Source: Bacteroides salyersiae WAL 10018 = DSM 18765 = JCM 12988 (GTDB lineage Bacteria > Bacteroidota > Bacteroidia > Bacteroidales > Bacteroidaceae). Taken from it: a stretch of 64,000 nt of DNA. The translations under genes were made by a program, and so were the position numbers. The DNA lies in contig NZ_KB905466.1 of the NCBI RefSeq assembly GCF_000381365.1, positions 1,509,207 to 1,573,206 of the forward strand, in the 5' to 3' direction. Shown here in pieces: positions 8,394 to 18,174 of this stretch. The notes beneath the pieces are model-generated. The model ran no database searches and had not been told where the DNA came from. It saw only the letters and a list, made by a program, of their open reading frames with translations. The first letter of the stretch is position 1; each line of letters opens with the position of its first letter.

Positions 8394-10616
8394 ATGAAGA
8401 ATTTCCGTAATATATTAAATTGGGTTCTTATCTGTTTCCTCATCACACAGGTAGGAAATATCTGGGCAATACCTGCTGATCCGACGCCTTTTAAGCTACA
8501 ACAACCGGACGGAAAAGAATTTCATGCAAAATTGCATGGAGATGAATTCTTACATTTTATAACAACAACAGATGGATATACAATTATAAAATCTCCAGAT
8601 GGTTTTTACAAATATGCAGTACAAAATCATGATGAAAATATCCTTCCCGGAAAATATACAGCGAAAGATCCGACTGAACGTAGCAATGATGAAGTTCTCT
8701 TCTTAAATTCCGTCAAACGGTATTTACACTCCAGGCAATCAAAGCCCAAGCTCAGCCGTTCTCTGGCAAATTCTTTGATAAGAGAGAACAGTTTAAAACG
8801 AATTTCTTCAACACAATTTAAAGGAATTATTATTCTGGCTCAATTTACCGACCGCTCATTCTTGCCCAATAATTCAAGAGAATTATTCGATGCGACCATC
8901 AATCAACCCAATTATCGAGAAGATGATTTTACCGGTAGCGTAAGAGATTACTTCTATGATACTTCAAGAGGAATATTCGAACCGCAGTTTGATATTGTGG
9001 GTCCTGTAACCTTAGACTATAAACAAACAGATGCATTGGGATCAGACAATGGACAGGCTTTAGTTCGTGATGCTTGCATAAAAGCAGACCAATTTGTAGA
9101 TTTCTCTAATTATGATTTAAATGATGATGGAGAAGTGGATATGATATATGTAATTTTTGCAGGAGGAGGATCTCATGCAGGAAATAATGCTGATTTCATT
9201 TGGCCTCATGCTTATGCTTTAAATTACAGTCGTGTAAAATTGGACGGAGTTTATTGTAATCGCTATGCATGCTCTACAGAACTGGCCGGAAGAGAGAATA
9301 ATAAGATCAGAGACGGTATAGGCACTATCTGTCATGAGTTTAGCCACGTATTAGGGTTACCGGATTTTTACGATACCGACTATGAAGAAAATGGTTCTGC
9401 ACCGCATCCGGGCGATTGGTCTTTAATGGCAAGCGGAGGATATCTGAATAATGGAAGAACCCCCTGTAGCTACTCTGCTTTCGAACGTTATGCCATTGGT
9501 TGGGCATCGCCTGAATTAATAAAAGAATCGGGAAATTATACTTTACCTCCATTGACTACCTCTAATGAAAGTTTCCGCATAAATTCAGCAGTACCCAAAG
9601 AGTTTTTTATTCTGGAAAACAGAATTCAGGAGGGATGGGACAAATACTTGCCAGGAAAAGGTATGTTGGTTTTTCGAGTAGATTCAACTAATCCGAATGT
9701 ATGGATACAGAATACCATTAACAATAACCCCAATCACGTATATTATGAACTTATAAGAGCCAATAATTCATTGGCAGATGGAGGAGGGAACACTTTTCCC
9801 GGAACAACTCAGCGTGAATCATTGACAGATGACACAACCCCTTCCTTAAGAAGCTGGACCGGTACTCCTACGGAAACCTCCCTTTTGAATATTAAAGAAG
9901 AAAATAATATAATATCTTTCACTGTCAACAAAACCTCATACAATCGATTGGTAGAAACTTTTGAAAGTATCTCCAAACCTAACTGGAATCAAGAAAACGT
10001 AAGCGGAATACTGGGCAGTTGGAACTTCTCAAATGCAATAACTTACGCCACTACAGAAACCAATATGGGAAACGGATTACGGGTAGCTTCTATCAAAAGA
10101 GGAAAAATAGAAATGGAATTCAATACTCTTGAAGATATAAAATCCGTTAGCCTCATTGCCGGGAAAAAGACAGCCACTTCCCCCCCGCAAACAATTAAAA
10201 TAGAGATATCCAAAGACAATGGCAGCAATTGGGTAACATATGGATCAACTATTACCCTGACAGAGAATAAAATGAATACCTATATCATAGATGAAGAAAT
10301 CACGGCACCTGTCAGATTCAGAATTGTAAACATTGGTACTTCAGAAGCTTTGGTAGATGATTTTACAATAACCGAAAAACGAACATCTACAACGATCACT
10401 CGCCAACAAGAAGATTCCATAAAATTCTATACTTCAGAAAGAAACCTCTATGTACAGAGTGATAAAGACAAGCAATTGGTTGAAATCTTCAGTATTGAAG
10501 GACGACAAATTTTGAGTATACTCTGTGATAAAGGCTGGAACGAGATTCCAATAAAATCTCCCGGAATATATATAATAAAAATAGATAATCATATTTCTAA
10601 ACTGATATGTAATTAG
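8394..10616 (+). CDS. Secreted M6-family zinc metalloprotease with C-terminal sorting-like domain
   Basis: A 740-residue exported protease. It has a signal peptide (1-25), a propeptide-like region, then a catalytic domain with the HEFSHVLGLPDFYD motif (HExxH with third ligand Asp, as in immune-inhibitor-A/M6 peptidases) around residue 310 and a downstream DWSLMASGG turn. A beta-sandwich follows, and the last about 80 residues (EIFSIEGRQILS...PGIYIIKI) resemble a type IX secretion C-terminal sorting domain. Bacteroides species generally lack a complete type IX system, so export by that route is doubtful. It lies just after the susCD terminator. It may supply peptides to that importer, which is inference from position. 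Confidence 0.88.
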   Translation: MKNFRNILNWVLICFLITQVGNIWAIPADPTPFKLQQPDGKEFHAKLHGDEFLHFITTTDGYTIIKSPDGFYKYAVQNHDENILPGKYTAKDPTERSNDEVLFLNSVKRYLHSRQSKPKLSRSLANSLIRENSLKRISSTQFKGIIILAQFTDRSFLPNNSRELFDATINQPNYREDDFTGSVRDYFYDTSRGIFEPQFDIVGPVTLDYKQTDALGSDNGQALVRDACIKADQFVDFSNYDLNDDGEVDMIYVIFAGGGSHAGNNADFIWPHAYALNYSRVKLDGVYCNRYACSTELAGRENNKIRDGIGTICHEFSHVLGLPDFYDTDYEENGSAPHPGDWSLMASGGYLNNGRTPCSYSAFERYAIGWASPELIKESGNYTLPPLTTSNESFRINSAVPKEFFILENRIQEGWDKYLPGKGMLVFRVDSTNPNVWIQNTINNNPNHVYYELIRANNSLADGGGNTFPGTTQRESLTDDTTPSLRSWTGTPTETSLLNIKEENNIISFTVNKTSYNRLVETFESISKPNWNQENVSGILGSWNFSNAITYATTETNMGNGLRVASIKRGKIEMEFNTLEDIKSVSLIAGKKTATSPPQTIKIEISKDNGSNWVTYGSTITLTENKMNTYIIDEEITAPVRFRIVNIGTSEALVDDFTITEKRTSTTITRQQEDSIKFYTSERNLYVQSDKDKQLVEIFSIEGRQILSILCDKGWNEIPIKSPGIYIIKIDNHISKLICN

Positions 10617-10626
10617 ATATAAAACG

Positions 10627-10797
10627 CTGTCTCAAAGTAAAAAAGATAAGACAGCCCTTATATTTTGTAAGTCATAGTATAAAAATCTCCCTGTTCTTGC
10701 CTTAATTCATTACAATACAAGACTAAAACAGGGAGATTTTCTCTTCTAAAGTTTCAATTTATAAACTTTTCAACTTTCAAATCCCATTTTGAGACAG
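10627..10797. repeat. MITE-like nested inverted repeats
   Basis: The outer 10-bp arms CTGTCTCAAA (10627-10636) and TTTGAGACAG (10788-10797) enclose inner 14-bp arms (10682-10695 and 10727-10740, AAAATCTCCCTGTT type). Outer ends of the form CTGTCTCAAA resemble insertion-sequence termini, which suggests a 171-bp non-autonomous element. The inner hairpin could also terminate the protease transcript. No target duplication is obvious. The rest of the gap 10617-10928 holds no gene that I can see. Confidence 0.5.
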
Positions 10798-10928
10798 TCT
10801 CTGAAGTTTTAACATGAACACTACCATATCGGAGGAAGTTAATTCCGCAAAAATTGATCACTTTTTAAATACAGCTTGTTTGAGATAAAATAACACATAA
10901 GCTACATCCGATTACAAAGTCTGTTTTA

Positions 10929-11573
10929 TCACATCATCCCCTCTTTTAATATTCCTACCAAAATCGGTTTCAGACCGCTGACAAAACACTCTACGGCAAT
11001 TACCATCAATATCAATCCCATTAAGCGCATCATCACATTATTACCAGTCTCTCCCAAAATCTTAACCAGACGAGTAGAAGCACGAAGAATAAGAAAAGTT
11101 ATAAAGTAAATTAATGCAATCATCCCAATCAAAGTACTTTTCATCTCAATTGTATGGGCATCCTGCATTAATACAATAGCATTGGCAATCGCTCCCGGAC
11201 CGCATAACATAGGAATAGCCAAAGGGGTAATTGAAATATCATCGGCATAGGTTTTAATTTCTTCATCTTTCAACTTCATAGGTGTATATCGAGCCTGCAA
11301 CATATCAAAGCCAATCTTAAAAATAATAACTCCACCTGCTATACGAAACCCATTAGTGGATATTCCGAAGAACTTAAATAAGAATTGCCCGGCAAAGACA
11401 AAAACCATCAAAGTAATAAAAGAAACAATAGTAGCACGCTTAACCACGGATTGCCGCTCTTTGTCTGTCATTCCATGCGTCATCGTAAGAAACACAGGCA
11501 TGGTACCCAATGGATTTGTCAATGTGAAAAAGGAAGTAAAACAAAGTAAAGCAAAAGGCAATATAGTATCCAT
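10929..11573 (-). CDS. MarC/YhgN-family inner membrane protein
   Basis: A 214-residue protein with about six hydrophobic membrane segments and the family signatures TNPLGTMPVFL near the N-terminus and ITPLAIPMLCGPGAIA in the middle. The name MarC comes from the E. coli multiple-antibiotic-resistance region, but no transport or resistance role is established for the family. It is transcribed leftwards, separate from the yjjG-type gene by about 58 bp. Confidence 0.88.
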   Translation of the reverse strand: MDTILPFALLCFTSFFTLTNPLGTMPVFLTMTHGMTDKERQSVVKRATIVSFITLMVFVFAGQFLFKFFGISTNGFRIAGGVIIFKIGFDMLQARYTPMKLKDEEIKTYADDISITPLAIPMLCGPGAIANAIVLMQDAHTIEMKSTLIGMIALIYFITFLILRASTRLVKILGETGNNVMMRLMGLILMVIAVECFVSGLKPILVGILKEGMM

Positions 11574-11631
11574 AGCAGTGATAACTTTATACGTTATTTT
11601 TCACCGCAAAAGTACGACTTATTCACAAATA

Positions 11632-12324
11632 CTACAATATTTGCATCAACTCTTTCAAGTCTTTCAAAAGATAAGTAGGTTTAAAAGGAAATTCGGTGCG
11701 ACCGGACACATTATAAAAAGCATGATGCATCCCTACTCCATTGGCCCCTACCATATCAGCCTCCCAACTATCGCCTATCATCAATGAATCACGCAGTTCA
11801 GATTGAGTAGCCGAAAGAGCAAAATAAAACAATTGCGGAGCAGGTTTCAAAAGTCCGATATCATCCGAAAGAATTACTTTTTTAAAATAGTGATCTATTC
11901 CCGCAGAATGCATCTTACGGGACTGGAGTTCATGAAAACCGTTCGACAGAATAAAGAGATTATAACGGGAAACTAAATACTCAAGTACTTCTTTCGCGTG
12001 AGGCATCAGCCGGCTCTTGGTGGGAATAACGGAAAAGAAACCCTCCGAATATGCTACCGCCAAAGCAGAATCGCCAGCACCTACTGCCTCAAGAGGATAC
12101 AGAAAGCGTTGGCGATTGAGTTCCTCTTTTGTGATCCGACCATTACCGTATTCTATCCAAAGTTCCGTATTTCGCTGTTGATAAAGCGAATAGAAATGTT
12201 CGAAAGAATCAAAGAAAGCACCCAGTCCGTACTTATCATACATTTCTTCAAATGTATCACGCGCATTCGCTGAAAATGCCCATAATGTATCGTCTAAATC
12301 AAAAAAGAGATTTTTATATTTCAT
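11632..12324 (-). CDS. YjjG-family HAD hydrolase (noncanonical pyrimidine nucleotidase)
   Basis: A 230-residue cytosolic haloacid-dehalogenase phosphatase. It shows HAD motif I FFDLDDTLW (nucleophile and acid/base Asp), motif II LSNGF, motif III Lys in LLKPAP and motif IV GDSWEADMVGA. YjjG enzymes hydrolyse nucleoside monophosphates and help clear non-canonical pyrimidines. Its ATG overlaps the stop of the upstream lipoprotein gene by one base (TAATG), so the two are translationally coupled. Substrate assignment is by family only. Confidence 0.85.
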   Translation of the reverse strand: MKYKNLFFDLDDTLWAFSANARDTFEEMYDKYGLGAFFDSFEHFYSLYQQRNTELWIEYGNGRITKEELNRQRFLYPLEAVGAGDSALAVAYSEGFFSVIPTKSRLMPHAKEVLEYLVSRYNLFILSNGFHELQSRKMHSAGIDHYFKKVILSDDIGLLKPAPQLFYFALSATQSELRDSLMIGDSWEADMVGANGVGMHHAFYNVSGRTEFPFKPTYLLKDLKELMQIL

Positions 12325-13181
12325 TATTTAACCTGGATAACCAAATATTTCGACACACTCCAAAACTCTTTTGGATTTGTAATCTTCAAAGTAAGTTGTC
12401 CTTTGTCATCTTTCACTAATTCGTAAGAACCAGCCGGATGAGTAGTCAATAACTCTGCACGTTTTGAATACAATTTAATCTCTTTAGTTGTACGAATATC
12501 GATCTGAGTGAAATAGTCCTTATTGAAATCAGCATTCTTCAAGACATCTCCACTCTGAAGAATCTTTTGCGACTTCAATTCTGACTTCGTGCCAAATACG
12601 AACCAGGCAGCATTAATAGCCTTATCCTGTTCAGCCACGGTTCTGGCTTTTGCTTCATTTTCTGCTGCAAGAGACTCTTTATCAGCAGACAATCCGCTGA
12701 CGGCAGCATCCAATTCCTGAATACGAATATTCTTAGATGCAAGTTCGGCTTGCAACTCTTCAATACGTTGTTGTTTGGTAACCAGTTCCTGAGTCAGAGA
12801 TTCCACCGCTTTTTTCAACTGAGCAGAATTGTTCTTACTACTCTTCAACATAGCCTGCAACTTTGCAATCTGAGCTTTGTTCTCTTCCATTTGTTTGGTA
12901 ATAAACTCAATATCAGAAGCAATTTGCTGTTTGGCTGATGCCGAATTCTCGGTTATTGTGCCACGCTGTAAGTCTACACGACTCTCAGCATCATTAATTT
13001 GACGGAAACCTTCTTGAATTTCATTAAATGTTCCCATCATTTCGTCCAACTCAGCATTACGCTGTGACAATTCTATCAATAAGGAGTCATTTTCAGCCTT
13101 AAGATCTTTGCTACCACCTTTAAAGCCATCACACGAAGCCAACATGGCTGCGCATACAATTAAAACTGCTAACTTTTTCAT
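12324..13181 (-). CDS. Coiled-coil lipoprotein, Bacteroidales-specific
   Basis: A 285-residue protein with a lipoprotein signal (MKKLAVLIVCAAMLASC, Cys 17). It has an extended coiled coil from about residues 25 to 190, rich in heptad-like Glu/Lys/Gln/Leu, and a compact C-terminal domain with beta strands (about 190-285). It probably sits in the periplasmic face of the envelope. No enzymatic motif is visible. It is the first gene of a coupled pair with the YjjG-type phosphatase. Confidence 0.8.
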   Translation of the reverse strand: MKKLAVLIVCAAMLASCDGFKGGSKDLKAENDSLLIELSQRNAELDEMMGTFNEIQEGFRQINDAESRVDLQRGTITENSASAKQQIASDIEFITKQMEENKAQIAKLQAMLKSSKNNSAQLKKAVESLTQELVTKQQRIEELQAELASKNIRIQELDAAVSGLSADKESLAAENEAKARTVAEQDKAINAAWFVFGTKSELKSQKILQSGDVLKNADFNKDYFTQIDIRTTKEIKLYSKRAELLTTHPAGSYELVKDDKGQLTLKITNPKEFWSVSKYLVIQVK

Positions 13182-13214
13182 ACGTTTACGTTTTACGTTT
13201 TTAAATGAAGTTAT

Positions 13215-13889
13215 TTAATCGTCTATTCCTGTAATTACAATCACTATTTCTCCACGGGGTTCCGTTTCGGTAAAGTGTTCTATCAATTCACTTAAACTAC
13301 CACGAATGGTTTCTTCATGAAGTTTAGATATCTCTCTGGATACGCTTGCCAAACGTTCTGCCCCAAAATATTCGGCAAACTGTGTCAAGGTTTTCAGCAA
13401 ACGATGGGGAGATTCGTAAAACACCATCGTACGCCGTTCTTCTATCAAAGACTTGAGTTTCGTCATGCGCCCCTTCTTTTGAGGAAGAAATCCTTCGAAA
13501 CAAAATTTCTCATTAGGCAATCCCGAAGCTACCAATGCAGGAACAAAAGCCGTTGCTCCCGGTAAGCATTGCACTTCAATACCATTGCGCACACACTCGC
13601 GTACCACCAAAAAGCCAGGATCCGAAATACCCGGTGTACCGGCATCCGAGATCAAAGCAACCGTTTCACCGGCCTTTATTCTATTAACAACGCTCTCCAC
13701 CGTTTTATGTTCATTAAATTTATGGTGAGATTGCATTGCATTCTTTATTTCAAAGTGTTTCAGCAAAATTCCGGAAGTACGGGTATCTTCTGCCAAAATA
13801 AGATCAACCTCTTTCAAAATTCGGATAGCCCGAAAGGTCATATCTTCCAAATTCCCTACCGGTGTGGGCACTACATATAATTTTCCCAT
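13215..13889 (-). CDS. rsmI: 16S rRNA (cytidine1402-2'-O)-methyltransferase RsmI
   Basis: A 224-residue tetrapyrrole-methylase-fold enzyme that 2'-O-methylates C1402 in the ribosomal P site using S-adenosylmethionine. Family signatures are VPTPVGNLEDMT at the N-terminus, LAEDTRTSG, SDAGTPGISDPG and CLPGATAFVPALVASGLP. It is shorter than the E. coli enzyme, which has an additional C-terminal region, and this is usual for Bacteroidetes. It lies between the lipoprotein gene and a small conserved gene on the same strand. Confidence 0.95.
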   Translation of the reverse strand: MGKLYVVPTPVGNLEDMTFRAIRILKEVDLILAEDTRTSGILLKHFEIKNAMQSHHKFNEHKTVESVVNRIKAGETVALISDAGTPGISDPGFLVVRECVRNGIEVQCLPGATAFVPALVASGLPNEKFCFEGFLPQKKGRMTKLKSLIEERRTMVFYESPHRLLKTLTQFAEYFGAERLASVSREISKLHEETIRGSLSELIEHFTETEPRGEIVIVITGIDD

Positions 13890-13907
13890 ACGACTAATGG
13901 TATCAGA

Positions 13908-14480
13908 TTAATTAAAATACTTTTTCAGAATCTCCATAAAGTCTGCCATAGCTTCATTTTCTTCATTGACATCTACTTTGGAGCCAAGAAAAGCAACAGC
14001 AGTTTCCAAGGAGCTCATCTCCGATATCTGCTCTATCACCCGATTCATCTGTTCATTATCACCATTAAACAATTCGCGTGAGAAACGAAAAGAATCATTC
14101 AAGCTAATCGAACGCCGTAAATCCGCGGCAGGCCTAATACGTTCACCCAAAATCGGGGTAGAAGGTATTTGCACCTTTTCATCTATCTGGATATTCACCG
14201 GGGATACAGGGTCCATTTCTGGCAAAACTTCTTCTTCAATATCCATCGGCACCTGCTTCTCCAGAATCTGTTCTTCCAACCGAACCGATTCCACTTTTTC
14301 TTCAAAAGACTTCTGTTCCGCATCCAGCTCTAACAACAATTGATCCAGCCGGGCACGCATTTGCAAGATACTCCGTTTCAATACCTCACGTAAGGCAGCA
14401 TTCGGCTCACGCGAAAAAGCATCCATCAAATACTTCAACTCTTGAATATCCAGTTCTATATTGGTCAATAGTGCTTGCAT
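13908..14480 (-). CDS. Conserved Bacteroidales hypothetical protein
   Basis: A 190-residue acidic protein without signal or membrane segment. Residues 1-75 are predicted helical/coiled coil (many Leu, Glu and Gln), the middle is low-complexity and Pro-rich, and the C-terminal about 70 residues contain LNDSFRFSRELFNGD and EIL-KKYFN segments typical of a Bacteroidales family of unknown function. It lies 18 bp upstream of rsmI and is probably co-transcribed. I do not recognise a function. Confidence 0.75.
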   Translation of the reverse strand: MQALLTNIELDIQELKYLMDAFSREPNAALREVLKRSILQMRARLDQLLLELDAEQKSFEEKVESVRLEEQILEKQVPMDIEEEVLPEMDPVSPVNIQIDEKVQIPSTPILGERIRPAADLRRSISLNDSFRFSRELFNGDNEQMNRVIEQISEMSSLETAVAFLGSKVDVNEENEAMADFMEILKKYFN

Positions 14481-14561
14481 ACTATTCTTATTTTCCTTTT
14501 TGTAGATGCCACAAATGTAGAAATAAATAATGAAAAAACATCAGAAAGCGAACAAAAGTGT

Positions 14562-14569
14562 TATTTTTG
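14562..14569 (+). promoter_or_regulatory. tdk promoter -7 box
   Basis: TATTTTTG matches TAnnTTTG, 24 bp upstream of the tdk ATG, in the divergent gap between the hypothetical gene and tdk. Confidence 0.6.
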
Positions 14570-14593
14570 CAACCAAATATAACACACTAAATC

Positions 14594-15193
14594 ATGGTAT
14601 TATTTTCAGAAGATCACATACAGGAAACCAGAAGAAGAGGAAGAATTGAAGTTATTTGCGGTTCCATGTTTTCAGGAAAAACAGAAGAACTGATCCGTCG
14701 TTTGAAACGTGCCAAATTTGCCCGTCAACGTGTAGAAATATTCAAGCCGGCTATCGATGTCCGTTACTCCGAAGCAGATGTAGTATCGCATGACAGTAAC
14801 ACAATATCCTCCACTCCTATTGATTCATCAGCCAGTATCTTATTATTCACTTCCGAAATAGATGTAGTAGGTATTGATGAAGCACAATTTTTCGACAGTA
14901 GTTTAATCGAAGTATGTAATCAACTGGCAAATAATGGTATAAGAGTGATTATAGCCGGCTTAGATATGGATTTTAAAGGTAATCCATTTGGTCCGATGCC
15001 GGGTTTATGTGCCATAGCCGATGAAGTATCAAAAGTGCATGCGATTTGTGTGAAGTGCGGGCAACTTGCTTCTTTTTCCCATCGAACAGTAAAAAATGAC
15101 AAACAAGTGCTATTGGGAGAAACTACAGAATACGAACCACTATGCCGGGAATGCTATTTACGGGCATTGGAAGAAGATAAAGAAAAAGGATAA
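14594..15193 (+). CDS. tdk: Thymidine kinase
   Basis: A 199-residue type II thymidine kinase that phosphorylates thymidine to dTMP with ATP in the salvage pathway. It shows the P-loop [11 protein letters not shown] (about residues 27-37), the Walker B-like GIDEAQFF, the lasso loop [15 protein letters not shown] and a structural zinc site (CVKC and CREC). Length is normal. The next gene begins 14 bp after its stop. Confidence 0.97.
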   Translation: MVLFSEDHIQETRRRGRIEVICGSMFSGKTEELIRRLKRAKFARQRVEIFKPAIDVRYSEADVVSHDSNTISSTPIDSSASILLFTSEIDVVGIDEAQFFDSSLIEVCNQLANNGIRVIIAGLDMDFKGNPFGPMPGLCAIADEVSKVHAICVKCGQLASFSHRTVKNDKQVLLGETTEYEPLCRECYLRALEEDKEKG

Positions 15194-15207
15194 AAACATC
15201 TATAAAT

Positions 15208-16329
15208 ATGGAAAGAAAGAAAATAACATTCGACAGTTTTATACGTGGTACTATTTGTTGTGTCCTTATAATCGGACTATTAATGCTGGTCGAAAGGCTC
15301 AGCGGAGTGTTATTACCTTTCTTTTTGGCATGGCTTATCGCCTATATGATTTATCCGTTAGTTAAATTGTTCCAATATAAACTACGTTTCAAAAGTCGGG
15401 TACTTTCCATTTTTTGCGCATTAATATCCATTACCATAATAGGAATCACTGCCTTTTATTTCTTAGTACCACCAATGTTAGAAGAGTTCGGGAAAGTAAA
15501 AGACCTCTTGGTGCTGTACTTCACTAATGGCATATCCCACAATTCCAATGTGCCCCAAAGTCTTTCAGATTTTATTCATGAAAACATAGACATGAATACA
15601 CTGAACCGCATCTTAAGTGAAGAGAATATAATTAACACGATAAAAAACACAGTACCTAAACTATGGATGTTATTATCCGAATCTATAAACTTCCTATTCA
15701 GTATTTTAGCATCTTTCATCATTTTATTATATGTCTTTTTCATATTACTGGATTACGAAGCAATAGCAGAAGGATGGATTCATTTATTACCCGCCAAATA
15801 TCGCACTTTCACAACCAATCTCGTTAAAGATGTGCAAAACGGCATGAATACTTATTTTCGCGGACAAGCACTTGTAGCCCTTTGTGTCGGTATATTATTC
15901 AGCATCGGCTTTCTCATTATAGACTTTCCAATGGCCATCGGCTTAGGGCTTTTCATCGGTGCTTTGAATATGGTTCCCTATCTTCAGATCATCGGTTTTC
16001 TTCCTACTATCTTGTTGGCTATCCTCAAAGCTGCCGATACGGGACAAAACTTCTGGATTATCATTGCTTCTGCTTTAGCCGTCTTTGCCATCGTCCAAAT
16101 CATCCAAGATACGATAATCGTTCCTAAAATCATGGGAAAAATAACCGGTCTGAATCCTGCTATCATCCTCCTATCTCTTTCGGTCTGGGGCTCACTTATG
16201 GGAGTATTAGGTATGATTATAGCACTTCCATTAACAACACTGATGCTGTCATACTATCAACGTTTCATTATTAATAGAGAAAAGATAAGCGATTCTGAAA
16301 CAAAATCCACTGATGATCAATACGATTAG
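15208..16329 (+). CDS. AI-2E/PerM-family permease
   Basis: A 373-residue inner-membrane protein with about seven or eight hydrophobic segments, starting with a hydrophobic block at residues 12-35 and ending with LMGVLGMIIALPLTTLMLSYY. The pattern MNTYFRGQALVALCVGILFSI and GLFIGALNMVPYLQ is characteristic of the AI-2E/PerM superfamily. Substrates are diverse or unknown. It follows tdk closely and ends 111 bp before tRNA-Lys. Confidence 0.85.
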   Translation: MERKKITFDSFIRGTICCVLIIGLLMLVERLSGVLLPFFLAWLIAYMIYPLVKLFQYKLRFKSRVLSIFCALISITIIGITAFYFLVPPMLEEFGKVKDLLVLYFTNGISHNSNVPQSLSDFIHENIDMNTLNRILSEENIINTIKNTVPKLWMLLSESINFLFSILASFIILLYVFFILLDYEAIAEGWIHLLPAKYRTFTTNLVKDVQNGMNTYFRGQALVALCVGILFSIGFLIIDFPMAIGLGLFIGALNMVPYLQIIGFLPTILLAILKAADTGQNFWIIIASALAVFAIVQIIQDTIIVPKIMGKITGLNPAIILLSLSVWGSLMGVLGMIIALPLTTLMLSYYQRFIINREKISDSETKSTDDQYD

Positions 16330-16371
16330 AAAGAAAGCATAAAATAATACGATTTTTTTTACTCACTTTAC

Positions 16372-16401
16372 TTGCAAATAAAAAAAAAGTCACTACCTTT
16401 G
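16372..16401 (+). promoter_or_regulatory. tRNA-Lys promoter
   Basis: TTG (16372-16374), 19 bp, then TACCTTTG (16394-16401), a full match to the Bacteroides consensus, 39 bp before the tRNA. Confidence 0.75.
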
Positions 16402-16440
16402 CACCCGCAATCAGGAAATAACTGATTTGCAATAAGGATT

Positions 16441-16513
16441 GATTCGCTAGCTCAGCAGGTAGAGCACAACACTTTTAATGTTGGGGTCCTGGGTTCGAGC
16501 CCCAGGCGGATCA
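16441..16513 (+). tRNA. tRNA-Lys (anticodon TTT)
   Basis: A complete cloverleaf. The acceptor GATTCGC pairs with GCGGATC (one G-T) and the discriminator is A. The D-arm is GCTCAGCAGGTAGAGC. The anticodon stem CAACA/TGTTG encloses loop CTTTTAA (anticodon at 16474-16476). The T-arm is CTGGG-TTCGAGC-CCCAG. CCA is not encoded. An integrase gene follows within 300 bp, so the 3' half of this gene is the probable ICE attachment site. Confidence 0.97.
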
Positions 16514-16550
16514 CATAGGAACAAAGCCAAACGGCGACAAAAAAGAGACA

Positions 16551-16587
16551 AGTCCTACAATATCAACGTATTGTAGGACTTTTTTTA
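16551..16587 (+). terminator. Terminator downstream of tRNA-Lys
   Basis: A perfect 12-bp stem (16551-16562 with 16569-16580, AGTCCTACAATA type) with a 6-nt loop, followed by a T-run. Confidence 0.9.
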
Positions 16588-16646
16588 TGTTTCCGTCTTG
16601 CCTGAAAGACAAAAAAGGGGCACGAAAAGACACACTTTAGTATCCA

Positions 16647-16688
16647 AATCGTACCCCCTTCCCCAAAAAACGATTAGGGGGTACGATT
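16647..16688. repeat. 13-bp inverted repeat between tRNA-Lys and integrase
   Basis: AATCGTACCCCCT (16647-16659) and its exact reverse complement (16676-16688) are separated by 16 bp. Lying about 100 bp before the integrase ATG and inside the ICE end, it may be an arm-type recombinase/excisionase site or an operator. It lacks a T-run for a terminator. Confidence 0.6.
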
Positions 16689-16786
16689 GTCGGAAAATGG
16701 CTTACTTTTGACGTGATTTGTCTATACTCTATTCATCTCATTTACAGTGATTAAAATTAGTTTTGCAATCTAAAAAAAGTGAGATT

Positions 16787-17953
16787 ATGAAGAATGAAAA
16801 GAGTACATTCAGCGTATTGTTTTACCTGAAAAAAGACAAGATGAAAAAGAATGGTTTAGTACCCATTCATGCCCGTATCACGATTAACGGCAAACAAACC
16901 CAATTCAATACCAAGTTAGAAGTCCTTGAAACGAACTGGAAATCCGGCAGAGCCGTAGGTAAATCAATGGAGATACAAAGGCTTAACTCCATGCTGGACG
17001 ATATTAAGGCAAATATTCGTTCCCACTTCCACAACCAATTAATGCGGGACAGTTATGTTACCCCCGAAAGCGTGAAAAATGCACTATTGGGAAAAGAGGA
17101 AGAAGCAAATACCATCATTTCTTTTTTCATCCAGCACAACGACCAATACAAGAAAAAGGTCGCAGCAGGTGAAGCAACCCCCAAAACGTACAGCCGATAT
17201 GAACTGACAAAGTTACGCCTGATAGAATACATGAAAGATGAATATCGTGTATCAGACTTACCGATACGTCAAATTAATAAGGTATTTATTGAGAACTTCT
17301 ACCTATATATAATAAAGAACCACGATTGTTCACCCAATACAACAATGAAGTTTATCCAACGTTTCCGTACAGTGGTAAACTTTGCACAAGCTACCGGATT
17401 AATTACTGCTGACCCGTTCGCTCATTACAAACTTAAATTCGAGTATATCGAAAGAGGGTATCTTGACAAGGACGAAATAAGCAGGTTATGCAATAAAGAA
17501 TTTGCTTCAAAGAGATTGGAACAGGTACGGGATATTTTTATTTTTAGCTGTTATACCGGACTTTCATACGTGGATATATGCGAATTAACCCGCAGCGACA
17601 TCCGTATGGCATTCGATGATAATTTGTGGATTATAAAGAAACGTCACAAGACAAAAGTAACATCAAACATCCGTTTACTGGATATTCCGAAAGCTATCCT
17701 GAACAAATACGAGGGAAAACTTAAAAACGGTCAATTGCTACCTGTTATCAGCAATCAAAAAATGAATGATTATTTGAAAGAAATTGCAACGGTATGCGGT
17801 ATTGACAAGAACGTCACATTTCACCTTGCAAGGCACACTTTTGCAACGACCATAACTTTAGCAAATGGTGTACCCATCGAAAGTGTATCTAAGATGTTGG
17901 GACACACCGACATTCGCACTACTCAAATCTACAATTGTGCGTCAAAGGTGTAA
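16787..17953 (+). pseudogene. int: ICE integrase, 5' part (interrupted at the catalytic Tyr codon)
   Basis: A tyrosine integrase that would insert the ICE into tRNA-Lys. The ATG at 16787 is preferred to an upstream TTG at 16763. It shows the N-terminal arm-binding/SAM-like region, then the catalytic Arg (TGLSYVD, with Ser where Arg is normally found), HLARH (His, Arg), LGHTD and the Tyr at QIY. After this Tyr (TAC, 17930-17932) six foreign residues (NCASKV) and a stop follow. The true last 28 codons are at 27116-27202. An inserted element explains the split. The GLRY Arg replaced by Ser in GLSY is unusual and may matter for activity. Confidence 0.9.
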
Positions 17954-18174
17954 TCTTAACTTTTATTTATATTTATCTATGATTTGCAGCCAAGTCATTT
18001 AATCTCCTCAAAGCCCAATTCTTCAAAGAATATTCTAAATTCTTATAACGTCCTCTAAATACCTCTGCTAATGAATCTTTCTGCAAAAGCAAATTAACTG
18101 ATATTTGCTGACAGAAAGACTATTTAATAATCACATTTAGCCATCTAACATTCTCATATATGCCAAAAATTCAG

